A stretch of 47,104 nucleotides of DNA from assembly GCF_001690525.1 (NCBI RefSeq), contig NZ_LZGT01000081.1, positions 1 through 47,104 of the forward strand, in the 5' to 3' direction. The position numbers and the translations under genes are program-made. Each line of letters begins with the position of its first letter. Within the stretch, counting starts at the first letter, position 1. Source of the DNA: Gilliamella sp. App6-5. GTDB lineage: Bacteria; Pseudomonadota; Gammaproteobacteria; Enterobacterales; Orbaceae. This document shows, piece after piece, positions 10,365 to 20,256 of this stretch. The notes below the pieces were generated by a model. That model had not been told where the DNA came from. It searched no databases and saw only the letters and a program-made list of their open reading frames with translations.

Positions 10365-10775
10365 TAGCATTTTTTTAACCAAAATTCTCATTTCCTTATG
10401 GTCGCTATCAAAATTATAAACTTTTTGATATATCCGCTCTTTTTCATGTATAAAAATATCTTTTCAAACTCTTTAAACCTTATTTAAATAGGATTAGTAT
10501 AGGCACCTACAATAGAATAATTTTTTATTATTACTTTGAGTATTTTATATAGTAAAGCCATTATTATTACACAAATCTTTTTATTTTAAAGACTATGGAC
10601 TTGTTACCAGATATCGGCTATCTTTCTCGCTACCAAATTGTTTATGTTTTGTGAAGTTTAGTATGTGGAGTTAGTTAACGGCAATATATTGATTTTCAAA
10701 GGTTTTATTTTCTGTTTTTTATCGGTTTATGTTTAATTTAACTCAATGTTTCTTGCTCTTATTAAGGAATTTAAG
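10365..10775. other. 411-bp intergenic region before tolB
   Basis: AT-rich, with no convincing ORF or RNA gene. It presumably holds a dedicated tolB promoter, because tolQRA are not upstream. A short string acctacaata (about 10506) recurs at about 17091 before murJ. A clear -10/-35 pair could not be chosen. Confidence 0.4.
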
Positions 10776-12074
10776 ATGATCAAATTCGCTTCTCGCTTTT
10801 TGACAACTTGCTTTATTTTATTTTTTACCACGATGGCTAATTCTGAGGTCAGAATTATTATTACCGATGGTGTGAGTTCTGCTAAACCAATCGCTGTTGC
10901 TCCATTTAAATGGACTGGCGGTGGAGAACCTCCACAAATTATTGAAGATATTATTGCTTCTGATTTGCGTAACAGCGGTAAGTTCAATCCTATTGACGTT
11001 AATCAAATGCCTCAAAAACCAACCACTGCTTCAGAGGTTACTTCTGCGGTATGGAATAATCTTGGTGTCTCAGCGGTTGTAGTAGGGGCAATTCAACCTG
11101 ATGCATCCGGAAAATACCTTATAAATTATCAATTAGTTGATACAGTCAACCGTCCTGGTACAGTTTTGGCACAAAACCAATTTTCTATTGAAAAACGCTG
11201 GGTTCGTTATGCGGCGCATACAGCTAGTGATGAAATCTTTGAATCACTAACGGGTATTAAAGGTGCATTTAGAACGCGAATTGCTTATGTTGTTAAAACA
11301 ACCAAAGGACCTTTTTCGCATGAATTAAGAGTGTCTGATTATGATGGTTATGATCAAACCACTGTTCATCGCTCTAAAGAACCGTTAATGTCTCCTACTT
11401 GGTCACCTGATGGTAAAAAATTGGCCTATGTGACTTTTGAAGGCGGTCATTCTGCATTGGTTTTAAAAACATTAGAGAGCGGTACGATTCAAACAATTGC
11501 ATCTTTTCCTCAACATAATGGCGCTCCGGCATTTTCTCCTGATGGTAGTAAACTAGCTTTTGCTTTATCTAAAGGGGGAAGCTTAAATTTATATATGATG
11601 GATTTAAGTAGCAAAAAAATCACGCAAATTACCTCTAGTCGTAGTAATGATACGGAACCATCTTGGATGCCGGATAATCAAACTATTATTTACACTTCTG
11701 ACCAAGCGGGGCGTCCTCAATTATATAGTATCAACATCAATACGGGTGAATCACAGAGAGTAACGTGGGATAATACGCAAAATCAGAATGCTCGAGTGTC
11801 ACCAGATGGTTCTTTTATTGCTATGATCTCAACTAATAATCGTGAACAACATATTACTCGATATGATATGGATACAAAAACTTATCAACGTCTAACAGAT
11901 ACTTTTTTAGATGAAACGCCAAGTATTGCGCCAAACGGTACTATGATTATTTATAGTTCATCACAAGGATTAGGCACCATTTTGAATATTGTTTCTACCG
12001 ATGGTAATTTTAAAGCAAGGTTACCAGCAACCGATGGGCAAGTAAAATTCCCCGCATGGTCACCATATTTATAA
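10776..12074 (+). CDS. tolB: Tol-Pal system beta-propeller protein TolB
   Basis: 432 residues from the ATG at 10776, which has aaggaat upstream and a signal peptide of about 22 residues ([11 protein letters not shown]). An upstream in-frame ATG at 10746 lacks this spacing. The N-terminal alpha/beta domain is followed by repeated WD-like blades ([55 protein letters not shown]). TolB is periplasmic, binds Pal and is released by TolA to help pull the outer membrane inward at division. It is followed by pal and cpoB as usual, but tolQRA are missing from the upstream side. Confidence 0.96.
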   Translation: MIKFASRFLTTCFILFFTTMANSEVRIIITDGVSSAKPIAVAPFKWTGGGEPPQIIEDIIASDLRNSGKFNPIDVNQMPQKPTTASEVTSAVWNNLGVSAVVVGAIQPDASGKYLINYQLVDTVNRPGTVLAQNQFSIEKRWVRYAAHTASDEIFESLTGIKGAFRTRIAYVVKTTKGPFSHELRVSDYDGYDQTTVHRSKEPLMSPTWSPDGKKLAYVTFEGGHSALVLKTLESGTIQTIASFPQHNGAPAFSPDGSKLAFALSKGGSLNLYMMDLSSKKITQITSSRSNDTEPSWMPDNQTIIYTSDQAGRPQLYSININTGESQRVTWDNTQNQNARVSPDGSFIAMISTNNREQHITRYDMDTKTYQRLTDTFLDETPSIAPNGTMIIYSSSQGLGTILNIVSTDGNFKARLPATDGQVKFPAWSPYL

Positions 12075-12242
12075 GAAGAGCCTAGCATTTATACAATATT
12101 GCAATGATTAAAATTGTGTTAAGTATAAGGGCGTTATAATATATATGTCTAATCTTTCAGGTCGGTAACAAGTGTTACTTTGAAGTTGGTTAGATGTATA
12201 ATATTTAAGTAATAATTTATTTAAACAAAAGGAGTTAATACA

Positions 12243-12722
12243 ATGCAATTTTCTAAATTTTTTAAAGTAGCCGCGGTTGCTTTACCATTAATCGCTGTAA
12301 CTGCATGTTCGTCTAATAGCAGCCACAACGAGAGTGGTAATTTAAACGGTACTTTATCAAAAGAAGCTTTAGAGCAACTTCAAAAATTACAACAAATCAA
12401 CACGGTATATTTTGATTTTGATAAATACAATGTTAAATCTGAATATGAAACATTATTAAATGCGCACGCTGTATTTATTCGTTCAACTAACCTAAAAGTT
12501 GTTATCGAAGGTCATGCTGATGAACGTGGTACCCCAGAATATAACATCGCCTTAGGTGAACGTCGTGCTGCAGCAGTTAAGTCATACTTACAAGGTAATG
12601 GTGCTTCTGCAAGCCAAATGGAAATCGTTTCTTATGGTAAAGAAAAACCAGCTGTATTAGGTCATGATGAAGCGACTTATGCTAAAAACCGTCGCGCTGT
12701 AGTAACCTATGCTGGATATTAA
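12243..12722 (+). CDS. pal: Peptidoglycan-associated lipoprotein Pal
   Basis: 159 residues with a strong aaaggag site before the ATG. The lipoprotein signal ends in AVTAC, giving lipidated Cys22. A short Ser/Asn linker leads to an OmpA-like domain with [10 protein letters not shown] and the peptidoglycan-binding stretch [20 protein letters not shown]. Pal is anchored in the outer membrane, binds peptidoglycan and is mobilised by TolB/TolQRA during constriction. It lies 168 bp after tolB and may have its own promoter (tataat near 12136). Confidence 0.97.
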   Translation: MQFSKFFKVAAVALPLIAVTACSSNSSHNESGNLNGTLSKEALEQLQKLQQINTVYFDFDKYNVKSEYETLLNAHAVFIRSTNLKVVIEGHADERGTPEYNIALGERRAAAVKSYLQGNGASASQMEIVSYGKEKPAVLGHDEATYAKNRRAVVTYAGY

Positions 12723-12733
12723 TAGCATTTTAT

Positions 12734-12761
12734 AACGGCTGATTATTCAGCCGTTTTTTAT
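12734..12761 (+). terminator. Rho-independent terminator after pal
   Basis: aacggctga-ttat-tcagccgtt forms a 9-bp perfect stem with a 4-nt loop, followed by tttttatttt. It lies between pal and cpoB, so cpoB expression would depend on partial read-through or its own promoter. Confidence 0.85.
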
Positions 12762-12789
12762 TTTCTAAGTTCACGACGAGTCAAATAAT

Positions 12790-13530
12790 ATGCATAAAAA
12801 AATACTCACATTGTTCTTATTTCTTTTATTCACTGGTTACGGTTGTGCTGCCGGTAGCTCTGATATCGATCGAACCATTCAAGCCCAAGGGCAGTTGTTG
12901 ATTCAAAACCAACAAAAAATTAGCGATTTACAAGCCGATGTAGATACCCTTCGTGGACAGTTAGAAGAAACGAAATATCAACTTAATCAAACAATTGAAC
13001 GCCAAAAAATGATTTTTCAGCAAATGGCTAATGGTTCTGGATTCTCATCGAATTCTAATTCTGACTCACAAGAAAATAGTTCAATACCATCTTCTGGCTC
13101 GACCTCATCAATATCTTCTTCGTCAGATTTATCAGGATGGACAACTTCAGGTGATGATAAAGCCGATTATAATTTTATAATTCAGTTTGTTAATGATGGC
13201 AAACAAAATAGTGAGACGATTGCTGCATTCCAAAAGTATTTACAAACCTACCCAAAGTCTAAGTACCGAGCTAATGTTAATTATTGGCTTGGTCAACTTT
13301 CATATAAACAAAACAAAAAAGACGATGCCTCATTTTATTACGCAACCGTAGTAAAAGATTTTCCATCATCTCCGAAAGCTGCTGATAGCCTTTATAAAAT
13401 AGGATTAATTTTACTCGATAAAGGGGATACTAAAAAAGCTAAAACTGTTTTTCAACAAGTGGTAAAGAAATACCCAAAAGATAAGAATGTAGTTGATCGT
13501 GCCAATAAAAAATTAGCATCACTAAAGTAA
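12790..13530 (+). CDS. cpoB: Cell division coordinator CpoB (YbgF)
   Basis: 246 residues: signal peptide (about 1-20), an N-terminal coiled coil for trimerisation (about 30-78, heptad-rich with many Gln/Leu), a Ser-rich linker (about 80-118) and C-terminal tetratricopeptide repeats (DYNFIIQFVNDGKQ; NYWLGQLSYKQNKKDDASFYY; YKIGLILLDKGDTKKAKTVF). In E. coli periplasmic CpoB couples PBP1B activity to the Tol machine during septation; mrcB lies 3 kb upstream here. Order tolB-pal-cpoB-tRNA-Lys is conserved. The Cys in TGYGC is a poor lipobox, so a soluble periplasmic protein is expected. Confidence 0.92.
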   Translation: MHKKILTLFLFLLFTGYGCAAGSSDIDRTIQAQGQLLIQNQQKISDLQADVDTLRGQLEETKYQLNQTIERQKMIFQQMANGSGFSSNSNSDSQENSSIPSSGSTSSISSSSDLSGWTTSGDDKADYNFIIQFVNDGKQNSETIAAFQKYLQTYPKSKYRANVNYWLGQLSYKQNKKDDASFYYATVVKDFPSSPKAADSLYKIGLILLDKGDTKKAKTVFQQVVKKYPKDKNVVDRANKKLASLK

Positions 13531-13575
13531 AGTGTATAAATAACCAGCTATTGCGTAAAAATGACAATAAAAGGG

Positions 13576-13604
13576 TTGCGTAGCATCACAATTATAAGTA
13601 TTAT
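13576..13604 (+). promoter_or_regulatory. Promoter of tRNA-Lys
   Basis: TTGCGT (13576-13581), 17-bp spacer, TATTAT (13599-13604), followed by a discriminator with an accaacccg run. It is well placed 57 bp before the mature tRNA. Confidence 0.65.
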
Positions 13605-13661
13605 ACCAACCCGAAATCGCTTGTAGCTTTAAGTATTAAAGGTAAAGTGGTTTTGTCGAAT

Positions 13662-13737
13662 GGGTCGTTAGCTCAGTCGGTAGAGCAGCGGACTTTTAAT
13701 CCGTTGGTCGAGCGTTCGAATCGCTCACGACCCACCA
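13662..13737 (+). tRNA. tRNA-Lys (TTT)
   Basis: A 76-nt cloverleaf. gggtcgt pairs with acgaccc, the anticodon loop contains TTT (gacttttaatcc), the T arm is agcgttcgaatcgct, and CCA is encoded. It follows cpoB as in E. coli (ybgF-lysT). Confidence 0.97.
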
Positions 13738-13849
13738 TTTATCTCATAAATCTTCATTACTTCATTTTTAGCTAACACCTTTTCAATATTTGGATTGTGA
13801 GCTGCATAATTAATATGCTTAAAAGGGAGATATCCCCCCTCTTTTTATA

Positions 13850-15088
13850 TTATTTAGCTTTGGCGGCTAATTCGATAATTTTCATCGTTACTTCAAAAGA
13901 TTTAAGAAATGATGATAATGGTAAGAACTCAAAGCATGAATGAAAGTTATGTGCACCAGTAAAGTAATTTGGTGTTGTAAGACCTCTAGCAGAAAGCGCT
14001 GAACCATCCGTTCCACCCCGCATAGCGATCGTATTTGGCTGAATATTGAGTTGCTTAAATGATTGATAAATCAAATCAATACAGCGACGATCATTACCCA
14101 AATAGTTAGCTATATTGCTATAAGTATCGGTAATTTTACACTCAATTTTAGCCCTTGGATATTTTCGACTAATAAAACTCACCACTTCTTGGATGTAAGC
14201 TTTACGTGCTTCATATTTAGCTAAATCAAAGTCACGAATACTCATTTTTAATGTTGTGGTACTTTGATTGCCAACAATATCATTAAACCAAAAATAACCT
14301 TCTTTACCCTCGGTATGTTCAGGTGTTTCGAAACTATCAAAACAGTTAATAATATCATTAGCTACACGAATAGGATTGATTAAAACATTTTTTGCCGACA
14401 TTGGATGAGCAGAGACACCAGTAATCTCAATGATTGCTGAGCCAGCATTGAAAGTTTCATAAACGACTTCACCAAGTTCACAACAATCGATTGTATAAGC
14501 AAAATCAGGTTTGAAGCGATTTAAATCAAGTTTCTTAGCACCATTTAAGCCTACTTCTTCATCAGGTACAAATGCCACATAAATATCACCATGTGTAAGA
14601 TTTTGTTGTTGTAATTGATCTAACATTGTCATCACAACGGCAATGGCGGCTTTATTATCAGCACCAAGTACACTTGTGCCATCAGTGACAATCAATTCAT
14701 CATTAAGATACTTATTCAATTCAGGATGTTCATCAACTTTAAACCAGATATTTTTATCTTTATTTAACAGGAAATCTTGACCGGTAAAGGTCACTCTCTG
14801 TGGATTGATTTTATCTGATAAGGCAACATCGACTGTATCAAGATGGGCAACATAACCAATTTTTGGTGCATTTGGATTATTGCCTGGTAGTTTAGCCGTT
14901 ACAATACTATGCTCATCAAGGTGAACATCTTGTAAATTAAGTTCGATCAACTCTTGTTTGAGTAATTTGGCTAATTCTGTTTGCCCTGAGGTTGAGGGGA
15001 CATGCGCACATCCAAGAGCACTTTGACTTGGAACGTTAACATAACGTAAAAAACGCTCAACTAATTGTTCGGTAATATTATTCATCAT
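13850..15088 (-). CDS. pepT: Peptidase T (M20B tripeptidase)
   Basis: 412 residues, the normal PepT length. Zinc ligands and catalytic residues stand in recognisable motifs: AHLDTVD (His, Asp), LGADNKAAIAV (bridging Asp), FVPDEEVG (catalytic Glu-Glu), DCCELGE and GAHNFHSCFEF (last His). RGGTDGS is also typical. It removes the N-terminal residue of tripeptides in the cytoplasm. An aaggag site lies 6-7 nt before the start. It is 20 bp downstream of the abgT-type transporter on the same strand, suggesting an uptake-and-hydrolysis operon. It is diverged from E. coli PepT, and M20B relatives are a small alternative. Confidence 0.88.
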   Translation of the reverse strand: MMNNITEQLVERFLRYVNVPSQSALGCAHVPSTSGQTELAKLLKQELIELNLQDVHLDEHSIVTAKLPGNNPNAPKIGYVAHLDTVDVALSDKINPQRVTFTGQDFLLNKDKNIWFKVDEHPELNKYLNDELIVTDGTSVLGADNKAAIAVVMTMLDQLQQQNLTHGDIYVAFVPDEEVGLNGAKKLDLNRFKPDFAYTIDCCELGEVVYETFNAGSAIIEITGVSAHPMSAKNVLINPIRVANDIINCFDSFETPEHTEGKEGYFWFNDIVGNQSTTTLKMSIRDFDLAKYEARKAYIQEVVSFISRKYPRAKIECKITDTYSNIANYLGNDRRCIDLIYQSFKQLNIQPNTIAMRGGTDGSALSARGLTTPNYFTGAHNFHSCFEFLPLSSFLKSFEVTMKIIELAAKAK

Positions 15089-15108
15089 AGGTTGACTCCT
15101 TATGGCAA

Positions 15109-16673
15109 CTAATTATTTACGGGTGGATATACATAGCCACTATCAAAACCAATTGGTAGATCTAAGAACCAAAAGAGCAATAAGTTTACCGTTAATGCAA
15201 TAAGTAGTGCGGCGGTATAAGGAATCATCATCGAACTCAATGTGCCTACACCTGTGTTTTTGCAGTATTGCTGGCAATAAGCAATAATCAAAGGGTAAAA
15301 AGCAAACATAGGTGTGCTAACATTAACTGCCGAGCTGATACGATAAGCCGCTTGCGTTAGTTCTGGTGAGATGCCAACTGACATAAGCATTGGTACAAAA
15401 ATCGGTGCTAATATGGCCCATTTAGATGATGCAGAGGTAATTAACACATTTAACATGCTCGTTAGAATTATTACTCCAAAGATTGTGACAACTGAAGGCA
15501 GATGTAGCGCTTTTAAAAACTCAGCACCACCAATCGCAATTAATGTTCCAATTTGTGAATGAGAAAAGACATATAAAAATTGTGCACAAAAGAACGCAAA
15601 AACAATAAATGGAATAAGAGATTTTGTGATGTTCTCCATCGCTTTTACAACATCGCGCGACGATTTAAATGCTCCGGTTATAAAACCGTGAATTAAACCT
15701 GGAATGGCGAAAAATACAAACAATAGTGGCACAATAATTTGCATAATTGGTGCTTTATTGCTTGTCATACTTCCATCAGGAGCACGTAATAAAGAGTTTT
15801 CTGGTAATAATAATAAAACCAAACCAAACCAATAGCAATCACTAAAAAGACAATTGAAGCGACTTTAAATGCTCGGTTCTCAACCGGCGTAATCGCTGGC
15901 GAATTGGCAATATTATCTAACTTTAAATCATTATTTAAAGGCATGGTTGCATTTAAACGAGGTTCGACGATTTTATCGGTAACAAACCAGCAAGCTAATA
16001 ATACAAAAAAGGTACCACCAAAGCTCAAAAAGTAGTTACAAAGCACATTGACTTGATAAGAGGGATCGATAATTTGTGCAGCACTTTGGGTAAAGCCTTG
16101 CATAATTGGATCGATAATTGACGGAGTATAACTTGAGCTAAAACCACCAGCTAAGCCTGCAAATGAAGCTGCAATACCAGCTAGTGGATGACGCCCGATT
16201 GCATAAAACATCATCGCTGATACAGGCATTAAAATCACATAAGCCGAATCAGCAGCAATATGGCAAACCATACTGACAAAAATAACTGATGGTGTCACTA
16301 ATTTTTTAGGAGTAATAGCCAATAATTTTTTAAGTAGCACATGGATATAACCACTACTTTCAGCAATACCAATACCTAATGTTGCCACAATAGTAATGCC
16401 AAGTGGTGGGAACGAGACAAAATTAGGCACCATCTTGGTAAAAAAAGTGACCAAATGATCGGGAGCCAGCATATTGACAACAACAAGTTTATTTTGCGTA
16501 ACAGGATTAATGTAATTAAAGTTTACAAAAGAGAGTAATAAAGAAGCTACAAAACAGATAATTAAGGCATAAAAAAACAGTGTTGTTACATCGGGAATTT
16601 TGTTGCCAATTCGTTCAATAGTATTTAGAAAGCCACCTGTTCTTATAGGTGAGGGATTTATTGTTTTATTCAT
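15109..16673 (-). pseudogene. AbgT-family transporter, frameshifted by a 5-bp repeat
   Basis: The N-terminal half (16673 down to about 15830; RTGGFLNTIERIGNKIPD, HIAADSAYVILMPVSAMMF, GGFSSSYTPSIIDP) and the C-terminal half (about 15822-15109; VPLLFVFFAIPGLIHG, ITSASSKWAILAPIFVPML) both match AbgT/YdaH p-aminobenzoyl-glutamate transporters but lie in different frames. The break coincides with three tandem GGTTT units (minus strand, 15816-15830). Removing one 5-bp unit joins the frames into IAIGLVLLLLPEN and gives a 519-residue protein, close to E. coli AbgT (508). As written, translation ends after 302 residues. It precedes pepT by 20 bp. The gene is either inactivated or phase-variable. Confidence 0.88.
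15816..15830. repeat. Pentanucleotide tandem repeat (AAACC)x3 inside abgT
   Basis: Three perfect AAACC units on the plus strand, GGTTT on the coding strand. Two units would keep the transporter in frame; three shift it. Confidence 0.9.
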
Positions 16674-17323
16674 AATAAAATTAGTATAAATATTATTCGG
16701 GATGATAATTTAACACAGATTTATTATGCTGGTAAATAACGCAAATCGCTATATTTTTATACTTAAACACGCTTTTATCTGAAGCTTTTTTACACTACAA
16801 TTCTTGTAGATAAGTTTATCTTTAAACTAACGTTAATACGCATGTAGCTAAGTATGGTACTCATTGATCTTGAATATCGTTTAAACGGTATTAGGATTAA
16901 TTTGCGAGCTATTATTCACTTTTGTTACATTTTTTTGTTAATTGTAAGTAAGATCATAAAATTACATATTGACTACTTGGTTTTAAAAATAGAATGTAGT
17001 TTGTGAGTAAAATACTAAACTAACCTAATCAACATAAAAGTTTAATAGCTATTTTTGTTATTAATTAACATATTCCTAACTATTAAGGCTACCTACAATA
17101 TGTCCTCATTTTGCAGAAAATTCGTGATCGGCTCTAAATGGTAGTTGGATACCTAAGCTTATCAAGGTGATACACAACGCATTACTTTTGCAAAAATATC
17201 AACTATCAGTTTGATTTGTAAAAAACTAAGTTTATTGAAAAAAGCATGGTGATTTAAAGTAATAGTTTGTAGACTATGCTCAATTATCGGTTTTAGGCTG
17301 TATACTTTGTATATAAATTGAAT
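16674..17323. other. 650-bp region between abgT and murJ
   Basis: A divergent promoter region between the abgT-pepT unit and murJ. It has no coding ORF. It contains dispersed repeat copy B (16755-16794), an adjacent small hairpin ctacaa-ttc-ttgtag (16795-16809), and the acctacaata string (about 17091) shared with the tolB upstream region. The rest is AT-rich and unexplained; it is long for this otherwise compact window. Confidence 0.5.
16755..16794 (+). repeat. Dispersed intergenic repeat, copy B
   Basis: A 40-bp segment starting TTTTATACTTAAACACGC and containing TCTGAAGCTTTTTTACA, similar to copies A and C. It lies 82 bp upstream of abgT in opposite orientation and about 530 bp from murJ. 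Confidence 0.6.
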
Positions 17324-18862
17324 ATGAATCTTTTAAAATCTTTAGCCACAGTTAGTTCAATGACGATGGTCTCACGCGTATTAGGTTTTGTGCGTGATGC
17401 CATTATTGCGCGTTTTTTTGGTGCTGGTATGGCGACCGATGCTTTTTTTGTTGCCTTTAAACTTCCTAATTTACTGCGTCGTATTTTTGCAGAGGGGGCT
17501 TTTTCACAAGCCTTTGTGCCTATTTTAGCTGAATATAAAAATCAGCAAGGTATTGAAGCAACGCGTACTTTTGTTGCTTATATTGCAGGATTATTAACGC
17601 TAGTATTAGCTATTGTTACCCTAATTGGTGTTGTCACAGCACCTTTTATTATTATGCTAACAGCACCAGGATTTATGCAAGAGACAACCGAAAAATTTGA
17701 ACTTGCAACGACCATGTTGCGTATAACCTTTCCTTATATCTTTTTTATATCACTGGCTTCACTTGTTGGCGCTATACTCAACACGTGGAATCGTTTCTCG
17801 GTTCCCGCTTTTGTACCAACACTACTCAATGTGAGTATGATTATATTCACGCTATTTTTAACACCTTACTTTAACCCTCCCGTATTAGCACTTGCCGTGT
17901 CGGTTGGAGTTGGCGGGATTTTGCAATTACTCTATCAGCTACCTTATTTAAAAAAGATTGGCATGCTAGTATTGCCCCGTATTAGTCTTAAAGATAGCGG
18001 TGTTTGGCGCGTTTTAAAACAGATGGGGCCGGCAATTTTAGGGGTATCTGTTGGGCAAATATCATTAATTATTAATACGATTTTTGCATCATTTCTCGTT
18101 TCTGGCTCGGTTTCGTGGATGTATTATGCGGATCGATTAATGGAATTCCCTGCCGGTGTACTTGGTGTGGCATTAGGTACCATATTATTGCCATCGTTAG
18201 CCAAAAGCTTTTCTAAAGGCGATCATAAACAATATTCAGAGTTGTTAGATTGGGGATTACGCCTCTGCTTTTTATTGGCTTTACCAAGCACGATTGCATT
18301 AGGTGTTATTTCTCGACCGCTTATATCAACGTTATTTGAATATGGCCAATTTACCTTAAATGATACATTGATGACACAGCGAGCCTTAGTGGCTTATTCT
18401 ATCGGTCTACTTGGATTGATTTTAATTAAAGTGTTAGCACCCGCATTTTATTCGCGTCAGGACATTAAAACCCCCGTCAAAATTGCAATTGTCACGTTAA
18501 TTTTAACACAGCTAATGAATCTCGTTTTTATTGGGCCATTACAGCATGCAGGCCTTTCACTATCCATTGGTTTAGCCGCTTGCTTTAATGCTGGATTATT
18601 GTATTGGCAACTGCGTAAAAAACAACTGTATCAACCCCAACCTGGTTGGTATCACTTTTTAATTAAAGTCATTATTGCAGTAATATTAATGTCCACAGTG
18701 TTATGGTCTGGCTCACAGCTATTACCTGACTGGTCAACGGGTTCAATGTGGGTTCGTATTGGGCGATTGTTTTTATTGGTAATTGTTGGAATTGTTGTTT
18801 ATTTTGCGTCATTGATTTCTATGGGATTTAAGATCAAACACTTTATTAAAAGAATTGATTAA
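17324..18862 (+). CDS. murJ: Lipid II flippase MurJ
   Basis: 512 residues from the ATG at 17324 ([22 protein letters not shown]), which matches E. coli MurJ; a TTG two codons upstream is less likely. It is a MOP-superfamily protein with about 14 membrane helices. Conserved segments [39 protein letters not shown] and [19 protein letters not shown] carry the charged residues of the central cavity (Arg24 and Asp25, Arg52, Arg270-equivalent). It flips undecaprenyl-PP-MurNAc-pentapeptide-GlcNAc to the periplasm for PBPs such as the PBP1B upstream. Confidence 0.96.
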   Translation: MNLLKSLATVSSMTMVSRVLGFVRDAIIARFFGAGMATDAFFVAFKLPNLLRRIFAEGAFSQAFVPILAEYKNQQGIEATRTFVAYIAGLLTLVLAIVTLIGVVTAPFIIMLTAPGFMQETTEKFELATTMLRITFPYIFFISLASLVGAILNTWNRFSVPAFVPTLLNVSMIIFTLFLTPYFNPPVLALAVSVGVGGILQLLYQLPYLKKIGMLVLPRISLKDSGVWRVLKQMGPAILGVSVGQISLIINTIFASFLVSGSVSWMYYADRLMEFPAGVLGVALGTILLPSLAKSFSKGDHKQYSELLDWGLRLCFLLALPSTIALGVISRPLISTLFEYGQFTLNDTLMTQRALVAYSIGLLGLILIKVLAPAFYSRQDIKTPVKIAIVTLILTQLMNLVFIGPLQHAGLSLSIGLAACFNAGLLYWQLRKKQLYQPQPGWYHFLIKVIIAVILMSTVLWSGSQLLPDWSTGSMWVRIGRLFLLVIVGIVVYFASLISMGFKIKHFIKRID

Positions 18863-18938
18863 CAACAAACAATCATTAAAATTTTATTAAAAATTTAGCT
18901 AATAGGAACGTTTAAGTAAAAATTAATAAGGAAATAAG

Positions 18939-19832
18939 ATGAAAAAAGTGTCTTTTTTTACTCTCCCCATTATTGGGGGTGTAGTTTATTTTTTATTGAG
19001 TTGTTTTTTTTCAATGTATTTCGCATTTGTGCAATACCATTACGAAACTTTTTTAGACGTATTTCGGTTACTAGATTTTGGTATTTCATTTTATTTCTAT
19101 CAAAATAAATTTGTAGATACATTATGGGTTTTTGGCGTGTTGTCGCTTGTTCTTCATTACAAAAATGTTCATATTATTAATAAAATCAATGTAATATTAT
19201 TGATTTTTATGATGATAATATTTTCAATAATTGCTGCATTTATTCAACAAAGTATAATTATTTATTTCTACGAGCTAGCTATTTTTCCGAAAATAATAAT
19301 TATTATTTCATCAGTTATTTTTTACGCTTTGCTATACAGCTTATTAATTTACTATTTAACAAATTTATTTGAAAAATACTTTATAAAAAGCAAACAGACA
19401 TTTGCAATTACAGAAACTAATAGCTCAAATATTCACTTCATTTTATTTTCAACGTTTATTTGTTTTATTTTGATTAAAGGATATGTATTAATTGTTAATG
19501 CTTTTAACTTAAGTTTTCGTTATTTTCAAGAGTTTTTGTATATTGGCGCTATATTGTTTGGGATGTTTTTGTCTAAAAAATGTTTTAAACAGCCCTTTAA
19601 TAAAATTCAATCAGAAAAACTCATTAAAAGTGTTTCTGTATCTGCCATGATGATTTTTATTTGTGACATTCTTTATTTTACTTTCATGTACAAAATGCCG
19701 ATAAGATATTATATTAACGCTGATATATTGATTCGTGCAGGTCGTAGCCTGCTCCTGTTGATATTGCTTATTATGCTAATTTGTTTAATTCTTAATAAAG
19801 TGACTAAGCATTATTTTCTAAAACAAACATAA
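18939..19832 (+). CDS. Multi-pass membrane protein of unknown function
   Basis: 297 residues with an aataaggaaat ribosome site 6-8 nt before the ATG, so very probably real. About eight hydrophobic stretches can be seen (near 7-30, 60-75, 85-110, 115-145, 167-190, 200-215, 235-255, 270-290), and the C-terminus is basic. The residue bias is strong (Ile, Phe, Tyr, Lys) and the base composition is lower in GC than in flanking murJ and dusC, hinting at recent acquisition or fast evolution. I recognise no family motif and propose no function. It lies 76 bp after murJ on the same strand. Confidence 0.75.
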   Translation: MKKVSFFTLPIIGGVVYFLLSCFFSMYFAFVQYHYETFLDVFRLLDFGISFYFYQNKFVDTLWVFGVLSLVLHYKNVHIINKINVILLIFMMIIFSIIAAFIQQSIIIYFYELAIFPKIIIIISSVIFYALLYSLLIYYLTNLFEKYFIKSKQTFAITETNSSNIHFILFSTFICFILIKGYVLIVNAFNLSFRYFQEFLYIGAILFGMFLSKKCFKQPFNKIQSEKLIKSVSVSAMMIFICDILYFTFMYKMPIRYYINADILIRAGRSLLLLILLIMLICLILNKVTKHYFLKQT

Positions 19833-20256
19833 TAAAATCAAAGTGATGAAATTGAACGCCCTTTTAAAGGAGGGGCCATCAAATCTCCTCCTTGACATTG
19901 AACACCAAACAACAAACTGTCAGGAAAAGTATTGATTTTATCCAAGTTTTTATTGTTGTTATTTTTAATAAAAAAATCAACGGTTTATATAACATAGCAA
20001 AGCGCCAGTAGCAGACAAATCCGAAAAACTACGAATAGAGCGCCTTAATAACAGTCATTTAATCACCCCAAAAAAATTGGTCAAAAATAATACTGGTTTA
20101 TTAAAGCGATAAATAAAAAATTAAATAAAATCAATTTAATGTATGAGTTGTTTTTATAGAAAAAAAGACAAAATATAACCTTTGCTTATTAAAGTTAATT
20201 AATATTTTAATAGCAATTAAGGAGATTATATTTTGATTAGTAATATGTAACGTAGC
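19833..20256. other. 424-bp convergent intergenic region with a hairpin
   Basis: It separates the convergent membrane-protein gene and dusC. A hairpin at 19867-19893 (aaggaggg with ctcctcctt, loop of about 9 nt) is the clearest structure. On the minus strand the same bases give AAGGAGG followed 7 nt later by an ATG opening a 13-codon ORF (19879-19838). A 25-bp AT-rich string at 20111-20135 recurs exactly at 30684-30708. The rest has no recognisable gene. Confidence 0.4.

Noticed and set aside
16795-16809. Small hairpin ctacaa-ttc-ttgtag next to repeat copy B as a terminator or operator
   Set aside because: Only 6 bp and no T run; it is not present beside copies A and C, so not part of the repeat.
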